Below are positions 44,729 through 53,177 of a stretch of 64,000 nt of DNA, piece after piece. The notes under the pieces are model-generated. The model saw nothing but the letters and a program-made list of their open reading frames with translations. It did no database searches and was not told where the DNA came from. The stretch comes from an uncultured Oscillospiraceae bacterium. Lineage in GTDB: Bacteria > Bacillota > Clostridia > Oscillospirales > Oscillospiraceae. Numbering within the stretch: position 1 is the stretch's first letter; each line of letters starts with the position of its first letter. Made by a program: the position numbers and the translations under genes. The stretch is from NCBI GenBank assembly GCA_944387035.1, contig CALXDJ010000004.1:40631-104630 (forward strand), given 5' to 3'.

Positions 44729-46231
44729 TCAGCCGGCCAGCAGGCCTTTGCTCACCAGGAACTCCTGCGCCACGTCATCGACGGTGCGGCCCATCACGTC
44801 CACCTGGTAGGTCATTTCTGCCATTTCCTCGGTGGAGATGTTGCCGCCCAGCTGGCCCAGGATTTCCTCCAGCTCGGGATAGGTGTCCAGGATATCCTGC
44901 CGGACCAGGAAGGCGCCGTTGTAGTCCGGGAAGAAGTTCTTGTCATCTTCCAGGATTTTCAGACCAACCTTGCGGTTGAGGCCGTCGGTGGTGTAGACCA
45001 CGGCTACATCGAACGTGCCGTTTTCGATGGAGGCATATTTCAATCCCATATCCACCGGAACGTCATCCTTGAAGTTCAGACCATAGTATTCGATGAAAGG
45101 ATAGTACTTCATGCTGCCTTCCAGGGTGAAGAACTCCTGCTCGGCGCCGAAGGTCAGCTGATCGGCAATGGGAATCAGATCGCTGATGGTGTTGAGGTTG
45201 TATTCCTCAGCCAGCTCTTCCGGTACACCGATGGCATAGGTGTTTTCGAAGCCCAGCTTATCCAGCAGGACCAGATCGTACTCCTCGTAGGCAACCTGCT
45301 TGACGAAGTCGTAGATGCTCATGCCCTCCGGGACATCCGGCGTATCCATATGGAAGAAGGTGGTCAGCAAGGTGCCGTCATAGGAGATCATGAGGTCACA
45401 GGTGTGATTGTCGCCCTTGAGGGCGTTCCAGTTGTTTACCTGGGACATTTGATCGCTGATGTTGACGGTCAGGTCCGTCTGATCCTCCACCAGCATCTTC
45501 ACCATGTGGTGCATGAGCTGTGTTTCGGAGTAATCGCCGTCATAGAGCATGATATCTCCGGTGCTGGTACGTCCGTAGGGAAGCAGCAGGATGAAGGCTG
45601 CAAAAATGGCTGCCACAGGAATCCACATGGTCCGGGAACCGCCCCGCTTTTTGCGCATTTGGCCCTCGAACCATCCCATCACCAGGTCCAGCACCACAGC
45701 AATGACCATCAGCACGCCTGTCGCGGTGAGGATCAGCTTCATATCCATGATCCGGATGCCCTGGGTGATGACACCGCCCAGGCCGCCGCCGCCCACAAAG
45801 GCTGCAAATACGGCTGTGCCGATGGCGTTGACCACGGCGATGCGGATGCCGGTAAACACGGTGGGGAACGCCAGGGGAAATTCCACCATCAGCACCCGGT
45901 AGGGCTTGCTCATGCCCATGCCGCGGGCAGCTTCCTTGACGCCTGGGTCCACCTCCTGGAGTCCCAGGCAGGTGTTGCGGACGATGGGCAGCAGGGAGTA
46001 GAGGGTGATGCCCACGATGACCGTCAGCTTACCGGGGTCCAGCACCACCATGATGATGCCCAGCAATGCCAGGGAGGGGATGGTCTGGAGCAGATCCACC
46101 ACCCGCAAAATCACCGGGCGGGCACGGGGGGACACATAGGCCCAGATACCCAGCGGCAGACCCACGGCGATGGAAAGAATACTGGCAGAGAGTACGATAA
46201 AGAGATGTTCTAAAATAGCGTCCCAGCTCAT
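44729..46231 (-). CDS. Opu-type ABC importer, permease fused to substrate-binding domain
   Basis: 500 residues. The first 210 are a permease (GLPLGIWAYVSP, PSLALLGIIM, EAA loop EVDPGVKEAARGMGMS). After a membrane helix near 215-235 comes a binding domain of about 260 residues of the OpuAC/OpuCC type (FGAEQEFFTLEGSMKYYPFIEYYGL, DVAVVYTTDGL). Such fusions import quaternary amines (glycine betaine, carnitine, choline) or, in EgtU, ergothioneine; the ligand cannot be read off here. The start overlaps the stop of the other permease gene (ATGA). Confidence 0.9.
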   Translation of the reverse strand: MSWDAILEHLFIVLSASILSIAVGLPLGIWAYVSPRARPVILRVVDLLQTIPSLALLGIIMVVLDPGKLTVIVGITLYSLLPIVRNTCLGLQEVDPGVKEAARGMGMSKPYRVLMVEFPLAFPTVFTGIRIAVVNAIGTAVFAAFVGGGGLGGVITQGIRIMDMKLILTATGVLMVIAVVLDLVMGWFEGQMRKKRGGSRTMWIPVAAIFAAFILLLPYGRTSTGDIMLYDGDYSETQLMHHMVKMLVEDQTDLTVNISDQMSQVNNWNALKGDNHTCDLMISYDGTLLTTFFHMDTPDVPEGMSIYDFVKQVAYEEYDLVLLDKLGFENTYAIGVPEELAEEYNLNTISDLIPIADQLTFGAEQEFFTLEGSMKYYPFIEYYGLNFKDDVPVDMGLKYASIENGTFDVAVVYTTDGLNRKVGLKILEDDKNFFPDYNGAFLVRQDILDTYPELEEILGQLGGNISTEEMAEMTYQVDVMGRTVDDVAQEFLVSKGLLAG

Positions 46232-46890
46232 TTGCCCGCCTCCTTCCGAAGACCGCGGGGTGTGACCTTCTTTTGCAGCAGGTCAATCACCGCGCCGAAT
46301 ATGACGGCCAGAATGGCGGCCGGAATCGCGCCCAGCAGAATGAGGGTGCTGTTGTTGGACGAGGTACCCTGATAGACAAACTCGCCCAGGCCGCCCTTGC
46401 CGATCATGGCGGCCAGCACGGTCCAGGAGACCGTATAGATGGCGGCCATCCGGACTCCGGCAATGATGGTGGGCATAGCCAGGGGCAGTTCCACCTGCAG
46501 CAGAGTCTGGAGCGGGGACATGCCGCAGCCCCGGGCGGCTTCCAGGAATTTGCGCTCCACACCCAGAATGCCGGTGTATGTATTCTTCAGCACCGGGAAC
46601 ATGGCATACACACTCAGTGCCACGATAACGGTGGAGTAACTATTGCCCCACCAGATGTACAGTACGCCAATGAACACCAGGCCCGGAATGGTCTGGAAAA
46701 TGGAGAGAATGGGGAGAATCACACTGGAGCAGCGGGGGAAGCGGGAAAACACAATGCCCAGCAGCAATCCCAGCGCAAAGCCGATGGCCACGGAAATCAG
46801 CACATAAATTGTGTGTTCCACAATGGCCTGGCCCAGCTTGCTGCCGTAAGCGGCAAACAGGGTTCCCAAGGTCTCGGTCAGGCTGCCCAT
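46228..46890 (-). CDS. Opu-type ABC importer, permease
   Basis: 220 residues with about six membrane helices. IFQTIPGLVFIGVLYIWWG and the ATPase-contact loop GVERKFLEAARGCGMSPLQ are typical of OpuBB/OpuCB. It should pair with the fused permease as a heterodimer. It begins one base after the ATPase gene ends and overlaps the next gene by four bases. Confidence 0.9.
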   Translation of the reverse strand: MGSLTETLGTLFAAYGSKLGQAIVEHTIYVLISVAIGFALGLLLGIVFSRFPRCSSVILPILSIFQTIPGLVFIGVLYIWWGNSYSTVIVALSVYAMFPVLKNTYTGILGVERKFLEAARGCGMSPLQTLLQVELPLAMPTIIAGVRMAAIYTVSWTVLAAMIGKGGLGEFVYQGTSSNNSTLILLGAIPAAILAVIFGAVIDLLQKKVTPRGLRKEAGK

Positions 46891-48000
46891 TTACTGTCCC
46901 CCCCAGAGGTTTTCCGCCACCGACCGTGCCACGCTGGTTTTGGTCACGATCCCCGCAATGGTGTCGTCCGCGTTCAATACCACCACATAGTTGGCGCCGG
47001 AGTCCAGCAGGTAGTCGAAGCTCTCCTTGGCCTCATCGCCCACCCGGGCGGTCCGGGCGGTCTGACGGATCAGGGGCTCGATGCTGTTGAGTTCCCGTCC
47101 CCAGTGGCGGATATCACCGATGGAGACCGTGCCGACATAACGGTTTTCCTCGTCGGTAACCAGCAGAGTGTCTACACTGCCGCGGGCCATGCGCTCGGCG
47201 CACTCCAGTACGCCCCGGTCCCGGTGAACGCTGAAGACATTGGTGCGCATGAAGCTCTCCACTTTGGAAGGCGCGGGTGTTTCCGGCGAGTGCTTGCCCA
47301 GGAAATTGCGCACCAGGTCATTGGCCGGATGCTCCAGCATCTCCTCGGGAGAGGCCATCTGGACGACCGTGCCGCTTTCCATGAAGATGATGACGTCCGC
47401 CAGTTTGAGAGCCTCACCCATGTCGTGGCTGACAAAGACAATGGTTTTGCCCAGCTTTTGCTGGATGTTTTTCACCTCATCCTGCAGCGTTTCCCGGGTC
47501 ATGGGGTCCAAGGCGCTGAAGGGTTCATCCATCAGAACAATCGGCGGGGAGGCTGCCAGTGCCCGCAGTACGCCGATGCGCTGCTGCTGGCCGCCGGAGA
47601 GTTCGGAGGGATATTTCTCGGCATAGGATTCCATGTTGACCATTTTCAAAAGGTCCCGGACGATCTCATCACATTTGGCCTTGTCATACTTGAGCAGCTT
47701 GGGCACTACGCAGATGTTCTGTGCCACCGTCATATTGGGGAACAAGCCAATTTGCTGGATCACATAGCCGATGTGGCGGCGCAGATCCACCTTGTCCTGG
47801 TCCCGGATGTTCTTGCCGTCGATGAGGATAGACCCGGTGTCGGGTTCCAGCAGGCGGTTGATCATTTTCATGGTGGTGGTTTTGCCGCAGCCGGACGGGC
47901 CGATGAGCACCACGAATTGACCGTCTTCAATGGTGAAGTTCAGGTCTTTGAGTATGGGCGTTTTCCCATAGCTCTTGCTGACGTGTTCAAACTGGATCAT
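46891..48000 (-). CDS. Opu-type ABC importer, ATPase with CBS domains
   Basis: 369 residues: Walker A GPSGCGKTT at 33-41, SGGQQQRIGVLRALA signature, Walker B IVLMDEPFSALDP, switch VSHDMGEAL, then two CBS domains (about 255-369). In OpuA/OpuC, CBS domains gate transport by ionic strength or, in some species, c-di-AMP. It overlaps the regulator gene by four bases and leads the transport genes, so control and transport are made together. Confidence 0.93.
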   Translation of the reverse strand: MIQFEHVSKSYGKTPILKDLNFTIEDGQFVVLIGPSGCGKTTTMKMINRLLEPDTGSILIDGKNIRDQDKVDLRRHIGYVIQQIGLFPNMTVAQNICVVPKLLKYDKAKCDEIVRDLLKMVNMESYAEKYPSELSGGQQQRIGVLRALAASPPIVLMDEPFSALDPMTRETLQDEVKNIQQKLGKTIVFVSHDMGEALKLADVIIFMESGTVVQMASPEEMLEHPANDLVRNFLGKHSPETPAPSKVESFMRTNVFSVHRDRGVLECAERMARGSVDTLLVTDEENRYVGTVSIGDIRHWGRELNSIEPLIRQTARTARVGDEAKESFDYLLDSGANYVVVLNADDTIAGIVTKTSVARSVAENLWGGQ

Positions 48001-48632
48001 AGGGCCTCCTTTGTTGTTACAAGGTGATAAGCGGCTTCTGCAGCGGAGGGACTGCCTACCAGGACAATGACATCGCCGGCATACAGTTCCGCGTAGGGAC
48101 CAGGCGAGAGAATCACAGTCTGGCCCCGCCGGATGGCCACGATGGTGCCTCCGGTAGATTGCCAGAATTTCAGAGCGCCGATGCTTTTCCCGATCAGGGG
48201 GGAATCCTTGGGTACGGGGACCTCGTAATTGGGGAATGGCTCGTTGGCGGCGGCGAAGGTGTCCCGGCTTTTGACCAGAGCGGTGACCGTATCTGTCAGC
48301 CGGCGGTTGAGATCGGCGTATTCATTCATCAACGTCTTGAGCTGGCCGCGCAGTGTGCGCAGCTCCGTGCTCTCTCCAAAGTTTTCAATATAACGCCGGG
48401 CGCTGTCAGCAGAGAGAACTACCGCTCCACTCTGAGGCTTGACCTCCACCACCTTCATATCCGAAAGCAGCCGCAGTGCCCGACGGATGGTCTCCGGTGA
48501 GACGTTGTATTCTGATGCCATCACAGAGCGGCCATAGATCCGGCTGCCCTCGGGGAGCTCGCCCCGGGCAATTCGTCCCGCCAGATCTCGCGCGATCTGC
48601 AGGTACTGAGCAGGCACAACGGTTTGCTGCAC
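47997..48632 (-). CDS. GntR-RCK_C regulator (BusR-like)
   Basis: 211 residues: an N-terminal GntR winged helix (QYLQIARDLAGRIARGELPEGSRIYGRSVMASEYNVSPETIRRALRLL in outline), a coiled linker, and a C-terminal RCK_C/TrkA_C domain (about 130-205, with GKSIGALKFWQSTGGTIVAIRRG, YAGDVIVLVG). The same architecture is BusR of lactic acid bacteria, a c-di-AMP-dependent repressor of a glycine betaine importer. I start at GTG 48632, about seven bases after AAGGAAGGTG; an ATG 12 codons upstream lies inside the -10 box and cannot be used. It is the first gene of the importer operon. Confidence 0.88.
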   Translation of the reverse strand: MQQTVVPAQYLQIARDLAGRIARGELPEGSRIYGRSVMASEYNVSPETIRRALRLLSDMKVVEVKPQSGAVVLSADSARRYIENFGESTELRTLRGQLKTLMNEYADLNRRLTDTVTALVKSRDTFAAANEPFPNYEVPVPKDSPLIGKSIGALKFWQSTGGTIVAIRRGQTVILSPGPYAELYAGDVIVLVGSPSAAEAAYHLVTTKEAL

Positions 48633-48666
48633 ATATGTCACCTTCCTTTCAAACCAAGTTGGGTTC

Positions 48667-48695
48667 ATTATACACTGACAACTTAAAAAAGTAAA
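48667..48695 (-). promoter_or_regulatory. Promoter of the BusR-like/Opu operon
   Basis: On the minus strand: TTTACT (48690-48695), a 17-base spacer and a perfect TATAAT (48667-48672). AAGTTG and CAACTT flank the -10 at a distance and may be part of an operator. Confidence 0.7.
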
Positions 48696-48740
48696 TAGAG
48701 ATGGCAGTTAATATTTTGTAAACATCCTCACGAAAAATGA

Positions 48741-48781
48741 AAAAAACCGGGTGTGAGACAGGGTTTCTGTCTCACACCCGG
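48741..48781 (-). terminator. Terminator of serC
   Basis: CCGGGTGTGAGACAG (48747-48761) pairs with CTGTCTCACACCCGG (48767-48781); the minus strand then has a T6 run. Confidence 0.92.
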
Positions 48782-48803
48782 AAGAATCGAGCAAACATGC
48801 AGA

Positions 48804-49895
48804 TCAGGCATGTTCTGCTTCATATTGTTTTAAAAACGCCACCAGAGCTTCCACGCCCTCGCGAGGCATGGCGTTGTAAATGGAAGCGCGCAGACCGCCC
48901 ACGCTCTTGTGACCCTTGAGATTGTCAAAGCCGGCGGCCTTGCAGGCAGCCACCACGGCGGCATCCTGCTCCTTGGAGGGCGTGACAAAGGGAACGTTCA
49001 TCAAGGAGCGGTCCTCCTTGCGCACGGCGCCGGTAAACAGATGGCTGTGATCCAGGAAGTCGTAGAGGATGGCAGCCTTCTCCTCGTTGCGCTTGGCCAT
49101 GGCCTCCAGACCGCCATGGGCAAGGAGGTACTGGAAGACCTTGCCGCAGCAGTAAATGGACCAGCAGTTGGGGGTATTGTACAGGGAGTCGTTGTCGGCA
49201 TGGGTCTTGTAGCTGAGATAGGTGGGAACAAAGGCAGGCAGGTCATCCCGCAGCAAGTCCTCCCGGATGATGACGACGGCCATGCCGGCAGGGCCTACGT
49301 TCTTCTGCACGCCGGCCCAGATCAAACCGTAGCGGCTGATATCGCAGGGGCGGGAGAGGAACATGGAGGACTGGTCGGCCACCAGAATCTTGCCCTTGGT
49401 GTCGGGCAGCTGGTGGTAGGTGGTGCCGTGGATGGTCTCATTTTCGCAGATGTAGACATAGTCCGCGTTGTCCGGGATTTCCAGGTTGGAGCAGTCGGGA
49501 ATATAGGAGAAGTTCCGGTCGGCAGAAGAGGCCACGACCTGTACCTCGCCATACTTGCGGGCTTCGGCAATGGCCTTCTTGGACCAGGCGCCGGTTTCGA
49601 TGTAGCAGGCTACGCCGTTTTTCATCAGATTCATGGGAACCATGGCAAACTGCACGGTGCCGCCGCCCTGGACAAAGAGCACTTTATAGTTGTCGGGAAT
49701 CTGCATGAGCTTGCGCAGGTTGGATTCCGCTTCGTCCCGGATCTGCTGGAACACTGCGGAACGGTGACTCATCTCCATCACGCACATTCCGCTGCCGCGA
49801 TAGTTCATCATCTCGGCGGCAATTTCCTCCAAAACCTCCTCCGGCATCATGGCCGGACCGGCGGAAAAATTATATGTTCTGCCATACTTCATCAT
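48804..49895 (-). CDS. serC: Phosphoserine aminotransferase
   Basis: 363 residues, class V PLP aminotransferase. It makes phosphoserine from 3-phosphohydroxypyruvate and glutamate (serine synthesis). YNFSAGPAMMPEEVLEEI at the start, the GGGT cofactor loop near 76-79, and WAGVQKNVGPAG with the Schiff-base Lys (about 199) are visible. GGAGGACT lies ahead of ATG 49895. It stands alone without serA or serB. Its leader holds a CCGGGGAG/CTCCCCGG hairpin (49927-49949) of unknown role. Confidence 0.94.
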   Translation of the reverse strand: MMKYGRTYNFSAGPAMMPEEVLEEIAAEMMNYRGSGMCVMEMSHRSAVFQQIRDEAESNLRKLMQIPDNYKVLFVQGGGTVQFAMVPMNLMKNGVACYIETGAWSKKAIAEARKYGEVQVVASSADRNFSYIPDCSNLEIPDNADYVYICENETIHGTTYHQLPDTKGKILVADQSSMFLSRPCDISRYGLIWAGVQKNVGPAGMAVVIIREDLLRDDLPAFVPTYLSYKTHADNDSLYNTPNCWSIYCCGKVFQYLLAHGGLEAMAKRNEEKAAILYDFLDHSHLFTGAVRKEDRSLMNVPFVTPSKEQDAAVVAACKAAGFDNLKGHKSVGGLRASIYNAMPREGVEALVAFLKQYEAEHA

Positions 49896-49972
49896 GGTGA
49901 GTCCTCCATCCTGTTTTCTAAAATTTCCGGGGAGAAATCCGCTCCCCGGCGGAATTTCAAATGAACTTTATT

Positions 49973-50001
49973 ATTATACGTCAGGCATCGGCGGGAATCA
50001 A
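49973..50001 (-). promoter_or_regulatory. Promoter of serC
   Basis: On the minus strand: TTGATT (49996-50001), a 17-base spacer and a perfect TATAAT (49973-49978), about 80 bases ahead of serC. Confidence 0.7.
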
Positions 50002-50075
50002 CTGATAATCCCGGATTTCAGCGCAGTTGTGGAAAAAGTCTGGGTATAACCGATATCAGGATTGGAATGAATTGG

Positions 50076-50104
50076 TTGAAATTTTACGGAGTCTTAACTA
50101 TAAT
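50076..50104 (+). promoter_or_regulatory. Promoter of the E2-like/CLC operon
   Basis: TTGAAA (50076-50081), a 17-base spacer and a perfect TATAAT (50099-50104). An AGGAGG-GAA-CCTCCT hairpin follows near 50118-50133, ahead of the start codon. Confidence 0.8.
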
Positions 50105-50160
50105 AAAGCTGTATGTGGAGGAGGGAACCTCCTGAAAAAATGAACGGTAAGGAGTACGAC

Positions 50161-51000
50161 ATGAGACCGGATGGAACCCGGGTAAAGGGGCTGACGCCCA
50201 TTGTCCAGGCACTGCCCTATATCATGCCCAAGCGCTTTGATGCCCAAAACTGGGCCAGCGATTATGTGGACGAGGAAATCATCAAGCAGTATATCCGCCA
50301 AAAGCGTCGGCAGGGTCAGATTGTGACCCATATGAGCGTACTGGCAGCGGCATATTACAAAGCGGCATTGGAAAACCCAAAGGTAAATTACTTTGTTATG
50401 AACCGCAAGGTCTACCGCCGCAACCATTTTTGCTTCAGTTTTGTGATCCTCAAGACCCGGGCGGACGGAACGCCGGATGAGACGGCCCTGAAGGTATTTC
50501 TGGAGCCGGGGGACGACGTGTTCACCATCAGCCGGAAGATCCGGGAGCATGTGGAGCGCAATCAAAATGCCGCGCACAATAACCGCACGGACCGGTTTGC
50601 CAATCTGGCGTTTTCCATTCCGGGACTGGCCCGGTGTGTCTTTGGCCTTGCATACCATCTGGACCAGCATGGCTTGCTGCCCCGGTGGATCATCGATCTG
50701 AGTCCGTTTCATACCAGCTTGTTCATTACGAATCTGGCATCCATCAATACCCGGTTTATTTTCCACCACTGCTACGAATTTGGCACAACCAGCGTATTTA
50801 TCTGTATGGGCAAACCGGTGCCGGATCCGGAGGCCCCCTCCGGCAGCCGGAAAAAGCTGCTGCCCTTGGGTGTGGTGATGGATGAACGGATTGCGACCGG
50901 AATTGAGTACTCCCGCTTTTTTGCCGCCTTTGAGCGGTACTTAAAGCAGCCGGAGCTGCTGGAGCAGCGTCTGGGGACCGAATGCCTTGTGGGAAAGTGA
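50161..51000 (+). CDS. CAT/E2-superfamily protein with altered catalytic residue
   Basis: 279 residues resembling the catalytic domain of 2-oxo acid dehydrogenase E2 or chloramphenicol acetyltransferase: VTHMSVLAAAYYKAALENPKVNYFVMNRKVY, LSPFHTSLFITNLAS, and a C-terminal LGVVMDERIATGIEYSRFFAAF, where E2 enzymes have a His-x3-Asp-Gly motif. Here the His position is Glu242, so ordinary acyl transfer is doubtful. There is no lipoyl domain and no dehydrogenase partner. I use ATG 50161 with AAGGAG seven bases ahead; an in-frame ATG at 50140 is the alternative start. The CLC gene follows after 10 bases. Confidence 0.75.
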   Translation: MRPDGTRVKGLTPIVQALPYIMPKRFDAQNWASDYVDEEIIKQYIRQKRRQGQIVTHMSVLAAAYYKAALENPKVNYFVMNRKVYRRNHFCFSFVILKTRADGTPDETALKVFLEPGDDVFTISRKIREHVERNQNAAHNNRTDRFANLAFSIPGLARCVFGLAYHLDQHGLLPRWIIDLSPFHTSLFITNLASINTRFIFHHCYEFGTTSVFICMGKPVPDPEAPSGSRKKLLPLGVVMDERIATGIEYSRFFAAFERYLKQPELLEQRLGTECLVGK

Positions 51001-51010
51001 GGGAGACGCC

Positions 51011-52336
51011 ATGGGACAGGTGATCTTCAAACGAATGTGGGCGTGGCTGATGCACACGCGGCTGTATATCCGTGCCTTGGGAAAATGGATTTCGCTGGCA
51101 GTAGTGACCGGCCTTGCCTGCGGTGTGGTGGGTTCTGCGTTCCACATCGGCGTAGAAGGGGCGACCATGCTGCGCCAGCTGCATCCATGGCTGCTGTGGT
51201 GCCTTCCGGCGGCGGGTTTGCTGGTGGTGTCCATTTATAAATTGACAGGGACTGAAGGCCAGGGGACGAATGATATTATCGACCAGGTGCATCTGGGCAA
51301 GGGGCTTTCCCTGCTGCTGCTGCCGGCGATTTTCCTGGGAACCGTGCTCACCCACCTGTGCGGCGGTTCCGCCGGCCGGGAGGGCGCAGCGCTGCAGATG
51401 GGCGGAACTCTGGGGTATCACACGGGGCTGCTGTTTCACCTGGATGACCGGGATCTGCGCACCGCCACCATGACCGGGATGGCTGCATTCTTTGCGGCAC
51501 TGTTCGGTACGCCGCTGGCGGCTACGGTGTTTGCCATGATGGTCATCAGCATCGGGGTGATTTACCATGCTGCGTTTATTCCCTGTTTGACGGCGTCCCT
51601 GGTGGCCTATGGCGTATCGCTTCTCATGGGGGTGGAACCCACCCATTTTGCCATAGCTGCTCCGGAACTGGAACTGTGGATGCTGGTACGGGTGGCCATA
51701 CTGGCGGCGCTGTGTGCGCTGGTGTGTGTTCTGCTGTGCGGGACGCTGCATGCAACGGAAAAATGGATGCGGGCACTGCTGCCCAATCCCTGGCTGCGGA
51801 TCATTGTCGGCGGTACGGCGATTGTGGCGCTGACCCATCTGTGCGGGACGACGGATTATAACGGCGCGGGCATGGAGGTCATTGCCGCCGCTGTGGAAGA
51901 AGGACAAGCCCGTCCCCTGGCATTTCTGCTCAAGATCGTGTTTACGTCTATCACCCTGGCTGCCGGGTTTAAGGGCGGCGAGGTTGTGCCGTCGTTCTTT
52001 GTGGGGGCGGCGTTTGGCTGCGCGGTGGGTCCACTGCTGGGAATTCCGGCAGGGTTTGCCGCGGCCATCGGACTGGTGGCAGTGTTCTGCGGCGCTGTGA
52101 ACTGCCCGCTGGCATCCATCTTTTTGTCTGTGGAGCTGTTTGGAGACGGAGGCCTTTTGTACTTTGCTCTGGCCTGCGGCATCAGCTACATGCTCTCGGG
52201 CTATAATGGCCTCTACTCCAGCCAGACCATTTTGTATTCCAAGCTCAAGGCGGAATACATCAATGTTCACACCAACGCGCATCATGCCGGACGCCCCCAT
52301 GCCAAGCCCCCCACCCGGGGCAGTCTGCGGGACTGA
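51011..52336 (+). CDS. CLC family anion transporter, fluoride-type motifs
   Basis: 441 residues with about ten membrane helices. The GREG motif is GGSAGREGAALQMG. The usual GSGIP sequence of chloride CLCs is replaced by GQGTNDIIDQVHLG, which resembles the GxxN-type sequence of CLC-F fluoride/proton antiporters. The pore-gate Glu is present in GREGA. Such proteins export F- to protect enolase and pyrophosphatase. No fluoride riboswitch is apparent upstream. ATG 51011 has GGGAG close by; a GTG at 50987 would overlap the previous gene. A chloride channel role is the alternative. Confidence 0.85.
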   Translation: MGQVIFKRMWAWLMHTRLYIRALGKWISLAVVTGLACGVVGSAFHIGVEGATMLRQLHPWLLWCLPAAGLLVVSIYKLTGTEGQGTNDIIDQVHLGKGLSLLLLPAIFLGTVLTHLCGGSAGREGAALQMGGTLGYHTGLLFHLDDRDLRTATMTGMAAFFAALFGTPLAATVFAMMVISIGVIYHAAFIPCLTASLVAYGVSLLMGVEPTHFAIAAPELELWMLVRVAILAALCALVCVLLCGTLHATEKWMRALLPNPWLRIIVGGTAIVALTHLCGTTDYNGAGMEVIAAAVEEGQARPLAFLLKIVFTSITLAAGFKGGEVVPSFFVGAAFGCAVGPLLGIPAGFAAAIGLVAVFCGAVNCPLASIFLSVELFGDGGLLYFALACGISYMLSGYNGLYSSQTILYSKLKAEYINVHTNAHHAGRPHAKPPTRGSLRD

Positions 52337-52352
52337 CCGGAATAAATTACCG

Positions 52353-52403
52353 CCTCCCGGGGCATATTGTCAAAGGACAAGACTGCCCGGGAGGTGTTTT
52401 TTT
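52353..52403 (+). terminator. Terminator whose 3' arm carries the next gene's ribosome binding site
   Basis: CCTCCCGGG (52353-52361) pairs with CCCGGGAGG (52386-52394), with CA/TG and TTGTC/GACAA (52367-52371/52376-52380) inside, followed by TG and a T7 run (52397-52403). GGGAGG of the 3' arm is the Shine-Dalgarno of the DUF421 gene, whose ATG directly follows the T run. Confidence 0.85.
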
Positions 52404-53117
52404 ATGCCCGTTATGCGGGAGATCGGATTCACGGCGCTCAGTGCTGCCGGATCCATTGTGGTGCTGTTTTTGCTGGCAAAGCTGATTGGAGCACGGCAGG
52501 TATCGCAGATGACCATGTTCGACTATGTCGTGGGAATTACCATCGGATCGGTGGCGGCGGAACTGGCTGTTGAGATCCAACATCCGGTGGGGCCGCTGAC
52601 CGCACTGGTGGTTTACGGTGTGGCAGCGGTGGGAATTGCGGTGCTGACCAACAAATCGCTCAAAGCCCGAACGGCGGTAACGGGCAAGCCACTGATTCTG
52701 TTGGAAAACGGTATCATTTATCGGGAAAATCTCCGAAAGGCGCATCTGGATCTGGACGAGTTTTTGACGTACTGCCGTATCGGCGGATGGTTTGATCTCA
52801 ATGAATTGGAAACGGCAGTATTGGAACATAACGGCGCGGTGAGTTTCCTTCCCCGGGAGACAGCCCGCCCCGCTACCCCCATGGATCTGGACCTCTCTCC
52901 CCAGCAGACCCGGATGCAGGTGCCCTTTATCATGGACGGCCGCCTGATGGCGGAGAATATCGAGCAGGCCGGAAAGGAGCCGTCCTGGGTGCGCAGCTGT
53001 CTGCAGCGCCAGGGCTACCAGGCGGAGCAGGAAGTTTTGCTGGCAGTATGGGACGGCGGTTCGGACCTTACGGTATTCCCCATGGACCCCAAGCGGAAAT
53101 CGACCGGAAAGAAATGA
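52404..53117 (+). CDS. DUF421 family membrane protein
   Basis: 237 residues: three N-terminal membrane helices (GSIVVLFLLAKLIGARQVSQMTMFDYVVGITIGSVAAE region) and a soluble DUF421 domain with KPLILLENGIIYRENLRKAHLDLDEFL, as in YetF/YcaP. The family is unassigned in function but widespread and linked to spores in Bacilli. ATG 52404 is used; its ribosome binding site GGGAGG is part of a terminator stem, so expression needs that stem to open. The second domain is present at normal length. Confidence 0.88.
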   Translation: MPVMREIGFTALSAAGSIVVLFLLAKLIGARQVSQMTMFDYVVGITIGSVAAELAVEIQHPVGPLTALVVYGVAAVGIAVLTNKSLKARTAVTGKPLILLENGIIYRENLRKAHLDLDEFLTYCRIGGWFDLNELETAVLEHNGAVSFLPRETARPATPMDLDLSPQQTRMQVPFIMDGRLMAENIEQAGKEPSWVRSCLQRQGYQAEQEVLLAVWDGGSDLTVFPMDPKRKSTGKK

Positions 53118-53121
53118 ATAG

Positions 53122-53154
53122 AAACGGACCGCGGCATGAAGCCGCGGTCCGTTT
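53122..53154. terminator. Convergent terminator
   Basis: AAACGGACCGCGGC pairs with GCCGCGGTCCGTTT. It lies between the DUF421 gene and the converging glycosyltransferase gene. Confidence 0.85.
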
Positions 53155-53177
53155 GCATAGCTGGATAAATTGGAGGG

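Noticed and set aside
48633..48668. ATG start of the BusR-like protein at 48668
   Set aside because: That ATG is part of the TATAAT box, so it would not be in the transcript in a usable form; GTG 48632 has a proper ribosome site.
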